The notes below the pieces were generated by a model. The model did no database searches. It was given only the letters and a program-made list of their open reading frames with translations, and had not been told where the DNA came from. From positions 4,154,001 through 4,218,000 of the forward strand of contig NZ_AP026738.1 of the NCBI RefSeq assembly GCF_002157685.2: a stretch of 64,000 bases of DNA, in the 5' to 3' direction. The translations under genes and the position numbers were made by a program. The DNA comes from Comamonas thiooxydans (GTDB taxonomy: Bacteria > Pseudomonadota > Gammaproteobacteria > Burkholderiales > Burkholderiaceae_C). The stretch's first letter is position 1. Each line of letters starts with the position of its first letter. Positions 15,925 to 25,050 of this stretch are shown piece after piece.

Positions 15925-16920
15925 TTACAGCAGCTCCGCACGCAGTTGTTCGGCGCTCTTGGGCGACAGCAGGCCAGGGGCCACGTCAAATACGGTCTTG
16001 CAGCCATGTTGGCCAGCCTGGGCCAGGCGATGCACGGCGCGGGCATAGGCCACAAGCACGCTGGAAGTGAACTCGGGGTTGCTGTCCAGCTGCAGGCGGT
16101 ATTCGATGACCTGCTTGTTTTCGGCACTGGTGTTGCCGCTGCGGATCACAAAGCCGCCATGCGGCATGCGGGCATGGTCGCGGGCCAGCTCCTCGGCGCT
16201 GATGAAGTGGACCGTGGTGTCGTACTGGTCGAAGTAGTGAGGCATTTCCACAATGGTCTTGCGCACGACTTCAGCGCCTGCGCCATCCTTGAGCACCACA
16301 TGGCATTCACGCTGGTGCTTCTCGCGGGTGGACAGCTCGGGGCGCACGCCGGAGCGCACCTTGTCGACGGCCTCTTCCACAGGGATGGTGTACTGCACGC
16401 CGCCGGCCACGCCTTCCACGCGGCGGATGGCGTCGGAATGGCCCTGGCTCAGGCCCTTGCCCCAGAAGGTGTAGGTAGCGCCGTCAGGCAGCAGGGCTTC
16501 ACCGAGCACGCGGTTGATGGAGAACATTCCGGGGTCCCAGCCGGCCGAGATCAGGGCCGTGCACTGCCCCCCCTGAGCGGCCTTGTCCACATTGGCGAAG
16601 TGTTCGGGGATGCGGGCATGGGTGTCAAAGCTGTCGACCAGATTGAAATGGGCAGCCAGCTCGGGCGCCTGTCTGGGCAAATCGTCCTTGGAGCCGCCGC
16701 AGAGAATCAGCACATCGACCTGACCTTTGTGCGACAGCAAAACATCCATGGAATGCACAGGCGTACCTGCATTCAGGGGCTGGAGCTGGGAAGGGTCGCG
16801 ACGGGTGTAAATCCCCTTGAGCTGCATATCGGGGTTCTTGGCGACAGCAGCTTCCACGCCGCGGCCCAGATTGCCGTAACCGACGATAGCAACGCGGATA
16901 GGGGATGGGGTCGATGCCAT
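15925..16920 (-). CDS. ddh: meso-Diaminopimelate D-dehydrogenase
   Basis: A 331-residue NADPH-dependent enzyme that makes meso-2,6-diaminopimelate directly from tetrahydrodipicolinate and ammonia, bypassing the succinylase branch. The N-terminal Rossmann motif is VGYGNLGRGVE. The segment SAGWDPGMFSINR and the following FWGKGLSQGHSDAIRRVEGV segment are highly characteristic of this family. Length fits. The gene is not in an operon with other dap genes. Most Proteobacteria make this compound by the acylated route, so its presence as a possible shortcut, or for degradation of D-amino acids, is of interest. Confidence 0.93.
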   Translation of the reverse strand: MASTPSPIRVAIVGYGNLGRGVEAAVAKNPDMQLKGIYTRRDPSQLQPLNAGTPVHSMDVLLSHKGQVDVLILCGGSKDDLPRQAPELAAHFNLVDSFDTHARIPEHFANVDKAAQGGQCTALISAGWDPGMFSINRVLGEALLPDGATYTFWGKGLSQGHSDAIRRVEGVAGGVQYTIPVEEAVDKVRSGVRPELSTREKHQRECHVVLKDGAGAEVVRKTIVEMPHYFDQYDTTVHFISAEELARDHARMPHGGFVIRSGNTSAENKQVIEYRLQLDSNPEFTSSVLVAYARAVHRLAQAGQHGCKTVFDVAPGLLSPKSAEQLRAELL

Positions 16921-17001
16921 GACGAGCTATTCCTTCAAACAAAACAAAACTTCAATTATTGCCCTGTGATGCACCAACTTGGGGCTGGAACTGCAGCAAT
17001 C

Positions 17002-17901
17002 TCAGTTCGATGTGTGTGAACGCCCACGCCATGAATGCCGCAAGCCGTCGCCAATCAGCAGGCCCACGGCGGCAAAGATCAGCGCATAGCTGGTCTGCTG
17101 CTGCGGCTCCATGCTCTCGCCCAGCAGCCAGGCCACCACGACCAGCAGGACCGGCTCCACATAGGACAGCAGACCGAACAGGCCTAGCGGCAGCCAGCGG
17201 CTGGCAATCATGTACAGCGCCAGCGCCACGGCGCTAACGATGCCCAGCAAGGGCAGCAGGCCCCATAGCGTCGGATGACCCGCCACCAGCGGCCAACTGT
17301 CGGGCGTGCGCAGCGTGAAGACAATGGCCACCGGAACCAGCAGCGCCATGTCTATCCAGTGACCGGCCAGGGTATCGGTCTGCAGCCAGCGGCGCAGCGA
17401 GAAATACACCGTGTAGCCCAGAGCCACCACCCAGGTCTCCCAGGACATGCCGCCGGCCTGCCAGAACTCATGTGCCACGCCCGCAGCCGCCAAGAGCGTA
17501 GCCAGGCTCTGGCCCAGCGTCAGACGCTCGGCAAACAGCACACGCCCGGCCACGACCATCACCAGCGGCAGCAGAAAATAGCCCAGCGACACCGGCAGCG
17601 CGCGTCCGTTCATGGGGGCCCACATGAAAATCCAGAGCTGCACGCCCAGCAGCGCCGAGCTCAGCACCAGCAGCAGCCCGAAGCGGGGCTGGGCCAGAGC
17701 TCGCGCCAGTAAGGCATGTACCGCAGCCACCTCCTTGAGAGCGAACAGCAGGGCCGTGGTAAAGGGCAACGTCACCAGCACGCGCCAGCCAAAGATCTGC
17801 TCGCCATCGAGCGGGGCGAGAAAAGGCGAGAGGTAATACAGCGAGGCGAACAGCACGGACGCCAAGACCGAAACCACCACGCCCTTGAACATCACAGACA
17901 C
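17002..17901 (-). CDS. rarD: RarD-like permease of the EamA/DMT superfamily
   Basis: A 299-residue membrane protein with about ten helices. The pattern GYFLLPLVMVVAGRVLFAERLT resembles the GYFINPL...LGMIFLGERF region of RarD, and the overall length is the same. Proteins of this family are drug/metabolite transporters of uncertain substrate. A GTG at 17901 is preferred as start because GGAGG lies nine bases upstream; an ATG at 17892 and a longer frame to 17931 are alternatives. It is read towards ddh but is about 80 bases away, so co-transcription is possible. Confidence 0.8.
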   Translation of the reverse strand: MSVMFKGVVVSVLASVLFASLYYLSPFLAPLDGEQIFGWRVLVTLPFTTALLFALKEVAAVHALLARALAQPRFGLLLVLSSALLGVQLWIFMWAPMNGRALPVSLGYFLLPLVMVVAGRVLFAERLTLGQSLATLLAAAGVAHEFWQAGGMSWETWVVALGYTVYFSLRRWLQTDTLAGHWIDMALLVPVAIVFTLRTPDSWPLVAGHPTLWGLLPLLGIVSAVALALYMIASRWLPLGLFGLLSYVEPVLLVVVAWLLGESMEPQQQTSYALIFAAVGLLIGDGLRHSWRGRSHTSN

Positions 17902-17939
17902 AAGATCAAGCCTCCAAATGACGGCCAGCATTGATCTGT

Positions 17940-17955
17940 CAAGCGCTGGCAGCTA
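17940..17955. repeat. Half copy of the ATAGCTG..CGCTTG palindrome
   Basis: CAAGCGCTGGCAGCTA matches one arm of the complete palindrome at 18867-18905 with one difference. Confidence 0.5.
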
Positions 17956-18095
17956 CTTCAAAAAAAATGAGCCGACGTCGAGCGGCCCGCACCGATTTTC
18001 GGCCACGAAGCGGCCTGTCGGCAGGCAGACCCTGGTCAGCAAAGCATTGCACTGTGCGCTAGAGTGCGGCTCGCCCTCTTCTGTCTGCCTTCCAC

Positions 18096-18863
18096 ATGCC
18101 CGATACCGCCCTATCCGACGGCTCTGCCAATCCACCCCTGCACATACTCTGGCAGGACGAGCATATGGTCGTGGTCTACAAACCCGCCGGCTGGCTGGTG
18201 CATCGCACGGGCCTGGATGCGCAGGAGACCCGCTTCGTCATGCAGACGCTGCGCGACCAGCTGGGCCACCATGTCTGGCCCGTGCACCGGCTGGACAAGG
18301 GCACTTGCGGCGTGCTGCTCATGGCGCTGCACAAGCAAGCGGCCCAGGCTCTGGCTGCCAGCTTTGCAGCCCATGCAACCCGCAAGGAATATCGGGCCCT
18401 GGTGCGCGGCTGGCTGCCCGAAGCATTGGAGGTCGATCATCCCCTCAAGCCCGACGATGCGCCCGAGGATGCCCCTGTGCAGGAGGCTCACACGCACTTG
18501 CGCTGTCTGGCGCGCCTGTCCTGGCCCGAAAGCTATGACGGCCGACACCCCGAAACCCGCATCAGCCTGGTCGAAGCCCTGCCAACCACGGGCCGCCGAC
18601 ACCAGATCCGCCGCCATCTCAAGCATGTGGCCCACCCCATCATCGGCGACGCCACCCATGGCAAGGGGCCGCTGAACCGCTGGTGGGCCGAACGCCTGGG
18701 TCAGCAGCGGCTATGGCTGCATGCCAGGGCACTGGAGATTGCCCACCCCGTGAGCGGGCAGCCCATGCGCTTCGAGGCCGACTGGCCCAGCCTGACTCAG
18801 CTGCAGGAAGCGCGGGACTGGCAAAAGCTGCTGGCACTGCCGGGCTGGCAATCCATAGCATAA
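18096..18863 (+). CDS. truC: RluA-family tRNA pseudouridine synthase, TruC-like
   Basis: A 255-residue RNA-modifying enzyme. The catalytic motif is VHRLDKGTCG (family form HRLDxxTSG), with the essential aspartate present. The N-terminal VVVYKPAGWLVHR and the later GRRHQIRRHLKHVAHPIIGDATHG are standard for the RluA group, and the length and the C-terminal LHARALEIAHP fit TruC, which makes pseudouridine 65 in tRNA. RluA-type rRNA specificity cannot be excluded from sequence alone. The protein lacks an S4 domain. It ends just before a perfect palindrome that probably acts as terminator. Confidence 0.82.
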   Translation: MPDTALSDGSANPPLHILWQDEHMVVVYKPAGWLVHRTGLDAQETRFVMQTLRDQLGHHVWPVHRLDKGTCGVLLMALHKQAAQALAASFAAHATRKEYRALVRGWLPEALEVDHPLKPDDAPEDAPVQEAHTHLRCLARLSWPESYDGRHPETRISLVEALPTTGRRHQIRRHLKHVAHPIIGDATHGKGPLNRWWAERLGQQRLWLHARALEIAHPVSGQPMRFEADWPSLTQLQEARDWQKLLALPGWQSIA

Positions 18864-18866
18864 GAA

Positions 18867-18905
18867 ATAGCTGTCAGCGCTTGTATCTCAAGCGTTGGCA
18901 GCTAT
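18867..18905. repeat. Complete intergenic palindrome, probable bidirectional terminator
   Basis: Seventeen-base arms ATAGCTGTCAGCGCTTG and CAAGCGTTGGCAGCTAT pair throughout as RNA if two G-U pairs are allowed, around a five-base loop. It sits between the convergent truC and DHH genes and is followed by ATTTT. Arms of the same sequence recur elsewhere in the window. Confidence 0.75.
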
Positions 18906-18917
18906 GATTTTCTGCAA

Positions 18918-19937
18918 CTACGCAGACTTTGGCGTTGCGCGAATCCACTTGCCCTCTTCGTCGAACTGCAGGCCTGGTGCGGCCGCAAACTCGTATTGCG
19001 CTTCGGGTTCGGCCTTGAGCTCCCCCTGCAGCAACTCCACCAAGCGCTCGTTGCCCATCTTGAAGCCACAGGCCTGGGCATGGCCGCCGCCGCCAAAGCT
19101 CTCCGCCAGAGGAATGCAGTTGAACTCCGAGCGCGAGCGCAGGCCCACCTTGGTGCCCTTGTGATTGGCATGCCACATCAGGGCAAAGCTGCCACTCTGG
19201 CGCGCCAGCAGATCACCCACCTGGCTGTGGAACATGCCCGGGCAGTTGACCATCAGGCCCTGCCTGCCGTTGAAAACCAGCACCTGGGCACCGTCGGCAA
19301 TATCGGCACAAAGCTTCTGGAATTTCTCGTCCATGGCGCCGCCACGGGCCATGTAGACGATTTCCTGCTCGGGCGTGAAGGCCGCAATCTCAGCCCAGCG
19401 CTCGAAGCTGCGCACGGGTTCCATGTCCAGAGCCGCGAGAAACGCCGCGCTTTCGGGGAATTCCCATTTCCAGATATCACGGTCCTCGATGTAGCGAATC
19501 AGACCAGGCACGGGCTTATCGGCCTGGAAAAACTCCCAGGCCAGACGCGCGCCGGACTTGCTCATATCGAAATGCACCACGCCGCATTGGCACTGGTAGC
19601 CACTGAGTTTCTCGGCCGCACTCTTGTGATGATCCAGCACCACGAGCTTGGCCACGCGCGACTCGATCTCGGCCATCAGCGTGGGCTCGAAGGCAAAGTC
19701 CAGCACATAGACGGCGCGACCGGCCAGCTCGCCCAGGTCGTCGGCCGTCTGAATCTCGCCGTGATCCAGACCGCGAAACTCGGCCTGACCTTCATAGAAC
19801 AGCCAGGCCGCCAGCGCCGCGCCAAAGCCGTCGGGGCAGCGACGGCCATGGTAGAGGATGAGGGGGTTGGGATCGTTGCGATCGGGGCGCACCAGCAACT
19901 GCTGGAACAGGGAAATTTTGGCGTTCTGTGCGGTCAT
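18918..19937 (-). CDS. DHH/DHHA1-family phosphoesterase
   Basis: A 339-residue protein. Motif VVLDHHKSA gives the name-giving DHH metal site, and GGGGHAQACGFKMG near the C-terminus is the DHHA1 substrate-binding loop. The first DHH motif is HGRRCPDG rather than DxDG, a variation found in part of the family. Such proteins hydrolyse phosphodiester bonds in oligonucleotides, cyclic dinucleotides or oligophosphates; which of these applies is not clear from sequence. The C-terminus has about 35 extra residues. Convergent with truC. Confidence 0.85.
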   Translation of the reverse strand: MTAQNAKISLFQQLLVRPDRNDPNPLILYHGRRCPDGFGAALAAWLFYEGQAEFRGLDHGEIQTADDLGELAGRAVYVLDFAFEPTLMAEIESRVAKLVVLDHHKSAAEKLSGYQCQCGVVHFDMSKSGARLAWEFFQADKPVPGLIRYIEDRDIWKWEFPESAAFLAALDMEPVRSFERWAEIAAFTPEQEIVYMARGGAMDEKFQKLCADIADGAQVLVFNGRQGLMVNCPGMFHSQVGDLLARQSGSFALMWHANHKGTKVGLRSRSEFNCIPLAESFGGGGHAQACGFKMGNERLVELLQGELKAEPEAQYEFAAAPGLQFDEEGKWIRATPKSA

Positions 19938-20273
19938 AGCCCGGTATTTTCGCCGTTTGCGCCGGAACGAGGCGACGCACGGGGCATTGCGGGTTCACGA
20001 CTGACTGCATCGTCGGGTGTTTCGCCCCACCAGACAGGGCCGGCAGGGCTCATCCGGCTGCCCGCAAGAGGACTCACGCCTGGTAAGTCACCGCTTGCTT
20101 TTTTCTCGGTTAGCACAAACGCTGAAATCCCTGATTTCGGTATCTACCTAAGCCCCCACTCCTCGCGTACGCCTATGATGGGGGTCTTGCTATTGAAATG
20201 CTGCGGTCACCGGCAGGCCCGCAACGCTTGCCTGCCACGACAGTTTCAGCGCTGGGTGCTCCGCGGCCCCTGT
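19938..20273. other. Divergent intergenic region between the DHH and M20 genes
   Basis: About 335 bases. An open frame continues through it on the plus strand from far upstream, but that part lies antisense to the DHH gene and has shadow composition. No good ribosome site precedes the M20 start, and I see no clear operator. Confidence 0.35.
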
Positions 20274-21470
20274 ATGCGATCTACACCCGATATCACTCCT
20301 CACCTCGGTACGCTGCTCAGTTTTCGCCGCGACCTGCACGCCAATCCTGAGCTCAAGTACGAAGAGCACCGCACCGGCGACAAGGTCGCCGCATACCTCA
20401 CGGCCCTGGGCCTGACCGTGCATCGCGGCCTGGGCCAGACTGGCGTCGTCGCCAGCATCTACGGCAAGGGCCGCAGCAAGGACAACCCCGGTCGCAGCAT
20501 CGGCATCCGCGCCGACATGGACGCCCTGCCCGTCACGGAAATCAACACCTTCGAGCACATCAGCCAGAACAAGGGCCGCATGCATGCCTGCGGCCACGAC
20601 GGTCACACCACCATGCTGCTGGGAGCCGCCACCACGCTGGCACAGCAGCCCGACTTTGACGGCACGGTGCACCTGATCTTCCAGCCCGGCGAAGAAGGCG
20701 GTGCAGGCGCCAAGGCCATGATGGATGACGGCCTGTTCGAGAAATTCCCCTGCGAAGCCGTGTTTGCGCTGCACAACTGGCCCTCGCTGCCAGCCGGCCA
20801 GATGGCTGTGCGTGTGGGCCCCATCATGGCCTCCACCCTGCGCTTTCAGATCCGGGTCCACGGCAAGGGCGGCCATGCGGCCATGCCCCACACCACGCTG
20901 GACCCGATTCCCGTGGCCTGTGCCATCGTCAGCCAATTGCAGACCCTGGTCTCGCGCAGCACCGACCCGCTGGACTCGGCAGTGCTCACCGTGGGCAAGA
21001 TCACCAGCGGCACCGTGGAAAACATCATTCCCGATGACGCCATCATCGCCGGCACCGTGCGCACCCTGAAGAAGGAAACGCGCGAGATGTTTGTCGAAGG
21101 CCTCAAACGCATCAGCAGCCATGTGGCAGCCGCCCATCTGTGCACGGCCGAATTCACGCTGCGCCCCGGCGCCTACCCCAACACCACCAACCACGCCCGC
21201 GAAGCCAAGTTCATGGCCGCCGTGATGCGTGAAGTGGTCGGTGACGACAACGCCTTTGACGATGTGCTGCCCGCCATGACCTCTGAAGACTTCGGCTTCA
21301 TGCTGGAGGCCGTCCCCGGTGCCTATGGCTGGATTGGCAATGCCAAGGGCGACCAGCCCGGCGTGAGCCTGCACAATCCGGCCTACGACTTCAACGATGA
21401 CAACATCGGCCGCGGCTCCAGGTTCTGGGATCTGCTGGCACGTCGCTATTTTGAGCAGCCGGCCGCCTGA
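20274..21470 (+). CDS. M20-family amidohydrolase (hippurate hydrolase/N-acyl amino acid type)
   Basis: A 398-residue metallohydrolase. The motifs FRRDLHANPEL, GIRADMDALPV, MHACGHDGHTTMLLG and FQPGEEGGAGA carry the metal ligands and the catalytic glutamate (Glu-Glu pair), and the lid segment GKGGHAAMPH is intact. The family removes acyl groups from N-acyl amino acids and related amides in the cytoplasm. The frame is open far upstream, but family N-termini begin about 20 residues before FRRDLHA, which points to the ATG at 20274. A second, related M20 enzyme is encoded at 53883-55061 in a catabolic cluster; this copy is isolated. Confidence 0.9.
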   Translation: MRSTPDITPHLGTLLSFRRDLHANPELKYEEHRTGDKVAAYLTALGLTVHRGLGQTGVVASIYGKGRSKDNPGRSIGIRADMDALPVTEINTFEHISQNKGRMHACGHDGHTTMLLGAATTLAQQPDFDGTVHLIFQPGEEGGAGAKAMMDDGLFEKFPCEAVFALHNWPSLPAGQMAVRVGPIMASTLRFQIRVHGKGGHAAMPHTTLDPIPVACAIVSQLQTLVSRSTDPLDSAVLTVGKITSGTVENIIPDDAIIAGTVRTLKKETREMFVEGLKRISSHVAAAHLCTAEFTLRPGAYPNTTNHAREAKFMAAVMREVVGDDNAFDDVLPAMTSEDFGFMLEAVPGAYGWIGNAKGDQPGVSLHNPAYDFNDDNIGRGSRFWDLLARRYFEQPAA

Positions 21471-21504
21471 CAACAGCCAAGAACTACGCTATTCATAGTT
21501 GATA

Positions 21505-21536
21505 GCCCTCAACCAGCAATGGTTGTGGGCTTTTTT
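21505..21536 (+). terminator. Rho-independent terminator of the M20 gene
   Basis: Eleven-base stem GCCCTCAACCA/TGGTTGTGGGC with one T-T mismatch, loop GCAA and six T. Its T run touches the end of the convergent EAL gene. Confidence 0.85.
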
Positions 21537-23821
21537 CATATCTTGGCAGCGGCATCGGGCTCGCCCAACACTTCGACCAGCCAACGCGACTGCGGCATGG
21601 GCATGCCGAGCAGCATGCCCTGCAGCACGATGTCCGGGTTCCACTGCGTCAACTGCAGCGCCTGCTCGGACAGTTCCACGCCTTCGGCCACCACGCGCAG
21701 CTGCAAGCGGCGCGCCACCAGCAACATGGCTTCCACCAGAGCCGCGTCTTTTTCGGAACGATGGCTGCCGCTGACAAAGCTTCTGTCGATCTTGAGCTCC
21801 TGAATAGGCAGGTGCTGCAGGCTGTACATACTGGAATAGCCGGTCCCGAAGTCATCGAGAGAAATCTCTATGCCCAGGCCGCGCAGTGCCAGCATGCGCC
21901 GGCGTGCCTGATCCAGATCCCGCAGCAAGGTGCCTTCGGTGATCTCCAGTGTCAGCTGGCGAGAATTGGCACCGGTTTCCCTCAAGACCTTGTCCAGCGT
22001 GGCCATGAAGTCGTCATGCGCAAATTGCTGGGCGCTGACGTTGACCGACAGACGCAGTCCACGCTCTGCCATGGCCGGCCTGGCCAGCAGCATGCAGGCC
22101 TGGCGCAGCACCCAATCGCCCAGACGCACGATGAGCTCGGACTCCTCGGCCACCGGAATGAACTCTCCCGGACTGACCAGCCCCCATTCGGGATGCTGCC
22201 AGCGCACCAGCGCCTCGGCGCCCACGCAACGACCGCGCGCATCGGTCTGGCTCTGCAGATACAGGCGCAGCTCGCCCTGGGAGATGCCGTGGTACAGATC
22301 CCTGGCAATGCGCACGCGCCGATACACATCCTGGGCCATGCGCGGCTCGAACAGCACCACGCTGCCCGGACCGCCCAGCTTGGCCTCATGCAAGGCCACG
22401 CTGGCAAAGCGCAGCACATCATGGCTGTTGCCGCCTTTGATGGCCGGCTCCAGCACCGCGCCACCGATGCAACAGCTGACAAACTCGGTTTCCACCCAGC
22501 TGTTGAGGGAAAACGGCTTTTGCAAGGCCTTCTTCAAGGTCTGCGCGTACTGCTGCAGCTGCTCCTCCACGCCCTGGGCATGCTTGTGCAGGCTATCAAA
22601 GACGATAGCAAACTCCGCAGCCGCGATACGCGCAATCCAGGCATCGTCAGGCAGCACCTCGACCAGTCTGGCCCCCATGGCCTGCACCAGCTCGTCGCTG
22701 TGCTGCATGCCATGCACATCGTTGAAGACGGAAAAGCGATCTACATCCAGCAGCAGCAATCCATGGCTGGCATCCTGCCGAACCAGGGCCAGTTCGCGCA
22801 GATGCAAGGTCAGCGAATGGCGGTTGGGCAGCCCTGTGAGCGAGTCCAGGTAGACCAGATCGTGGATACGGCGCTCGGCCAGAACACGCTCGGAGAGATC
22901 GCGCTTGAGCTCCACATAATTGACGACCTCTCCCTGAGGCGTGCGAATCGGCGTCACCAGCACCGACTCACGCAAGGCCTCCCCCTTGCTCGTGCGATTG
23001 GTCATCTCGCCACGCCATAGCGTGCCCTTGGCCAGTTGCTTGAGCGCGCGCTGGCGGTGACTGCGATCCATGCCCATGGTGGATACCAGCTCTGTAGACT
23101 GGCCGAGCACCTGCTCACGCACATAGCCCGAGCGCAGCAGAAAGGCCTCGTTGACATAGATGACCTTCAGCTCGGGATCGGTGATGACGATGCTCTCGGG
23201 GTTCTGCTCGACCGCCCGATAGAACTTGCGCAACTCGTTCTGGCTGGCCTCCAGTGCGGCCAGCATCTCCTGGCTTTTCTGCACGCGCCGCCCCAAGCTG
23301 GCTCTTGCCTGCAAGCAAATGATGAGCACCAGCATCATCATGCCCAGCAAATGAATCATCGCCAGCAGATGCTCGGCTGCCGATAGAGCCGCAAATGGCG
23401 TGCCGATATGCGGAGCCAGCCACCATAGAGCGGCAACGGCGATGGAGGACAGCCCCAGCATCGTCAGGGCCGCACGCGTGCCCTGCACCCAGAGCGCAAC
23501 AGCCAGCCAGGCAGGAAATGCCATCACGGCCGGCCCATAGAGCCCTCCCATGTGCCAAACCCAGAGCAAGCTCAACAGCCAGTTGCCCCAGACAAAGCAG
23601 GACACGGCCCAGACCCACTGCCTGGCCTTGGCCAGGCCCATGCACAGCAGCGACAGCAGCATGACGCCACCGGACAGCGCCAGATCCATGTCGTCCATCG
23701 CCGGCGTCAGCAACCAGACCAGACTCATCGCAGCGCCCAGGACCCACATCCAGAGACAGCCCAGCCACACCATGCGGCGCATGGGCAACCGGTATCTGGC
23801 CTCGACGAAGTGACGCTGCAT
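21536..23821 (-). CDS. Membrane PAS-GGDEF-EAL protein, probable c-di-GMP phosphodiesterase
   Basis: A 761-residue signalling protein. About six membrane helices occupy residues 15-185, followed by a PAS domain (about 205-310), a GGDEF-like domain (about 325-485) and an EAL domain (about 500-750). The cyclase signature is replaced by AAAEF near residue 398, so diguanylate cyclase activity is not expected. The EAL domain keeps its metal and catalytic residues: EAL at about 535, NVS, LEITE, DDFGTG near 654, KIDRSF, and VAEGVE. It should therefore hydrolyse c-di-GMP in response to a membrane or PAS signal. It is monocistronic. Confidence 0.93.
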   Translation of the reverse strand: MQRHFVEARYRLPMRRMVWLGCLWMWVLGAAMSLVWLLTPAMDDMDLALSGGVMLLSLLCMGLAKARQWVWAVSCFVWGNWLLSLLWVWHMGGLYGPAVMAFPAWLAVALWVQGTRAALTMLGLSSIAVAALWWLAPHIGTPFAALSAAEHLLAMIHLLGMMMLVLIICLQARASLGRRVQKSQEMLAALEASQNELRKFYRAVEQNPESIVITDPELKVIYVNEAFLLRSGYVREQVLGQSTELVSTMGMDRSHRQRALKQLAKGTLWRGEMTNRTSKGEALRESVLVTPIRTPQGEVVNYVELKRDLSERVLAERRIHDLVYLDSLTGLPNRHSLTLHLRELALVRQDASHGLLLLDVDRFSVFNDVHGMQHSDELVQAMGARLVEVLPDDAWIARIAAAEFAIVFDSLHKHAQGVEEQLQQYAQTLKKALQKPFSLNSWVETEFVSCCIGGAVLEPAIKGGNSHDVLRFASVALHEAKLGGPGSVVLFEPRMAQDVYRRVRIARDLYHGISQGELRLYLQSQTDARGRCVGAEALVRWQHPEWGLVSPGEFIPVAEESELIVRLGDWVLRQACMLLARPAMAERGLRLSVNVSAQQFAHDDFMATLDKVLRETGANSRQLTLEITEGTLLRDLDQARRRMLALRGLGIEISLDDFGTGYSSMYSLQHLPIQELKIDRSFVSGSHRSEKDAALVEAMLLVARRLQLRVVAEGVELSEQALQLTQWNPDIVLQGMLLGMPMPQSRWLVEVLGEPDAAAKI

Positions 23822-23976
23822 GCAAGCCCTTTGGCATTCAGACTGAATGATGAATGCTAGGGGCAGTTGCCAATTAGTTCAATCGTCCTGCGAGCCAGGT
23901 CTTGAAAGCCCAGACGCGCGGCCTGCCCGGCTTGAGCGCATACCGCTCCGGCTGCATCGGGCTTGTCGCCTGCAGC

Positions 23977-24927
23977 CTAACGCTGCTGCTGGCGCCGCGC
24001 GCTTCGGCGTGCCTTGGTCTGTGCATCTTTCCTGGCCTGGCGCTCCGCATCTTTTTGCTGGCCCTCGGCAAGCCAGACCTCGAATTCGGCCGGAGTCTCC
24101 AGCGTGATGCGGCCAATGCTCACATCACGGAAGTCGGTCAGCACCAGCTCGGCCGCCTTTTGCAGATTCACGCGGCCGCCGCTCATCACGGCTCCACGCT
24201 TTTTGCCGATCATCGTCAGCAACTCGTCATCGTGCAACGCCGCAATTTCTTCGGCCGAAATGCCCAGCTTGTAGCGCGCCTCCAGCATGGAAGCGTAGTG
24301 CTTTTGCAGATACAAAAGCAGCTCCAGCGCCACCAGGTCTTCGTCGTAGGCATTGCGCCCCACGGCGCCGCTGGCCGCCAGGTTGTAGCCGCTTTTCTCC
24401 ACGATGATGCGCGGCCACAGCATGCCGGGCGTGTCCCAGAGGTAGAAGTCGTCGGCCAGCACGATGCGCTGCTCCAGCTTGGTCACGCCGGCCTCATTAC
24501 CGGTCTTGGCCTGGGTCTTGCCGCTCATGGAGTTGATCAGCGTGGACTTGCCCACATTGGGCACGCCGCAGATCAGCACGCGCATGGGCTTGGCCAGACC
24601 GCCGCGCGAGGGCGCCAGCAGCTTGCACTGCTCGATCAGACGCTTGGTGGGAGCAGGTTCCGAGGCGTCCAGCGCAATGGCGCGCGTCTCGCTCTGGGCG
24701 TTGTACCAGTCCATCCAGGCCTTGGTCTGGACCGGATCGGCCATATCCTGCTTGTTGAGTATCTTCAGGCGCGGCTTGTGGCCCGTCATCTCCTGCAGCA
24801 AAGGGTTGGCGCTGGAGCCGGGCAAGCGCGCATCCAGAACCTCGATGACCACATCGATTTCCTTGACGCGCTCCGTGATGGCCTGACGCGTCAGATGCAT
24901 GTGACCGGGAAACCATTGGATGGCCAT
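23977..24927 (-). CDS. rbgA: Ribosome biogenesis GTPase RbgA/YlqF
   Basis: A 316-residue circularly permuted GTPase acting in late 50S subunit assembly. The order of nucleotide motifs is characteristic: LNKQD (G4) near residue 57 comes before the P-loop GVPNVGKSTL (about 121-130), and DTPG (G3) follows. The N-terminus MAIQWFPGHMHL is the family standard, which sets the start at 24927 in preference to the longer frame from 24963. The C-terminal region is Arg/Lys/Gln-rich, in keeping with RNA binding. Monocistronic. Confidence 0.92.
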   Translation of the reverse strand: MAIQWFPGHMHLTRQAITERVKEIDVVIEVLDARLPGSSANPLLQEMTGHKPRLKILNKQDMADPVQTKAWMDWYNAQSETRAIALDASEPAPTKRLIEQCKLLAPSRGGLAKPMRVLICGVPNVGKSTLINSMSGKTQAKTGNEAGVTKLEQRIVLADDFYLWDTPGMLWPRIIVEKSGYNLAASGAVGRNAYDEDLVALELLLYLQKHYASMLEARYKLGISAEEIAALHDDELLTMIGKKRGAVMSGGRVNLQKAAELVLTDFRDVSIGRITLETPAEFEVWLAEGQQKDAERQARKDAQTKARRSARRQQQR

Positions 24928-25050
24928 AAGCGGAGATCTTTCTTTTTTGCAGGGTGTGAGCACGCCATGGGCGCAAACACCCTTTTATGTCAGTGAATTC
25001 AGGCGCGCAAGGATAATCTCCCTCTGCTTTTCTGACCTGCCAGCTCGCTT

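Noticed and set aside
18996..20273. N-terminal extension of the M20 protein by 426 codons
   Set aside because: The extension lies antisense to the DHH gene and does not resemble any domain; the family N-terminus starts at about 20274.
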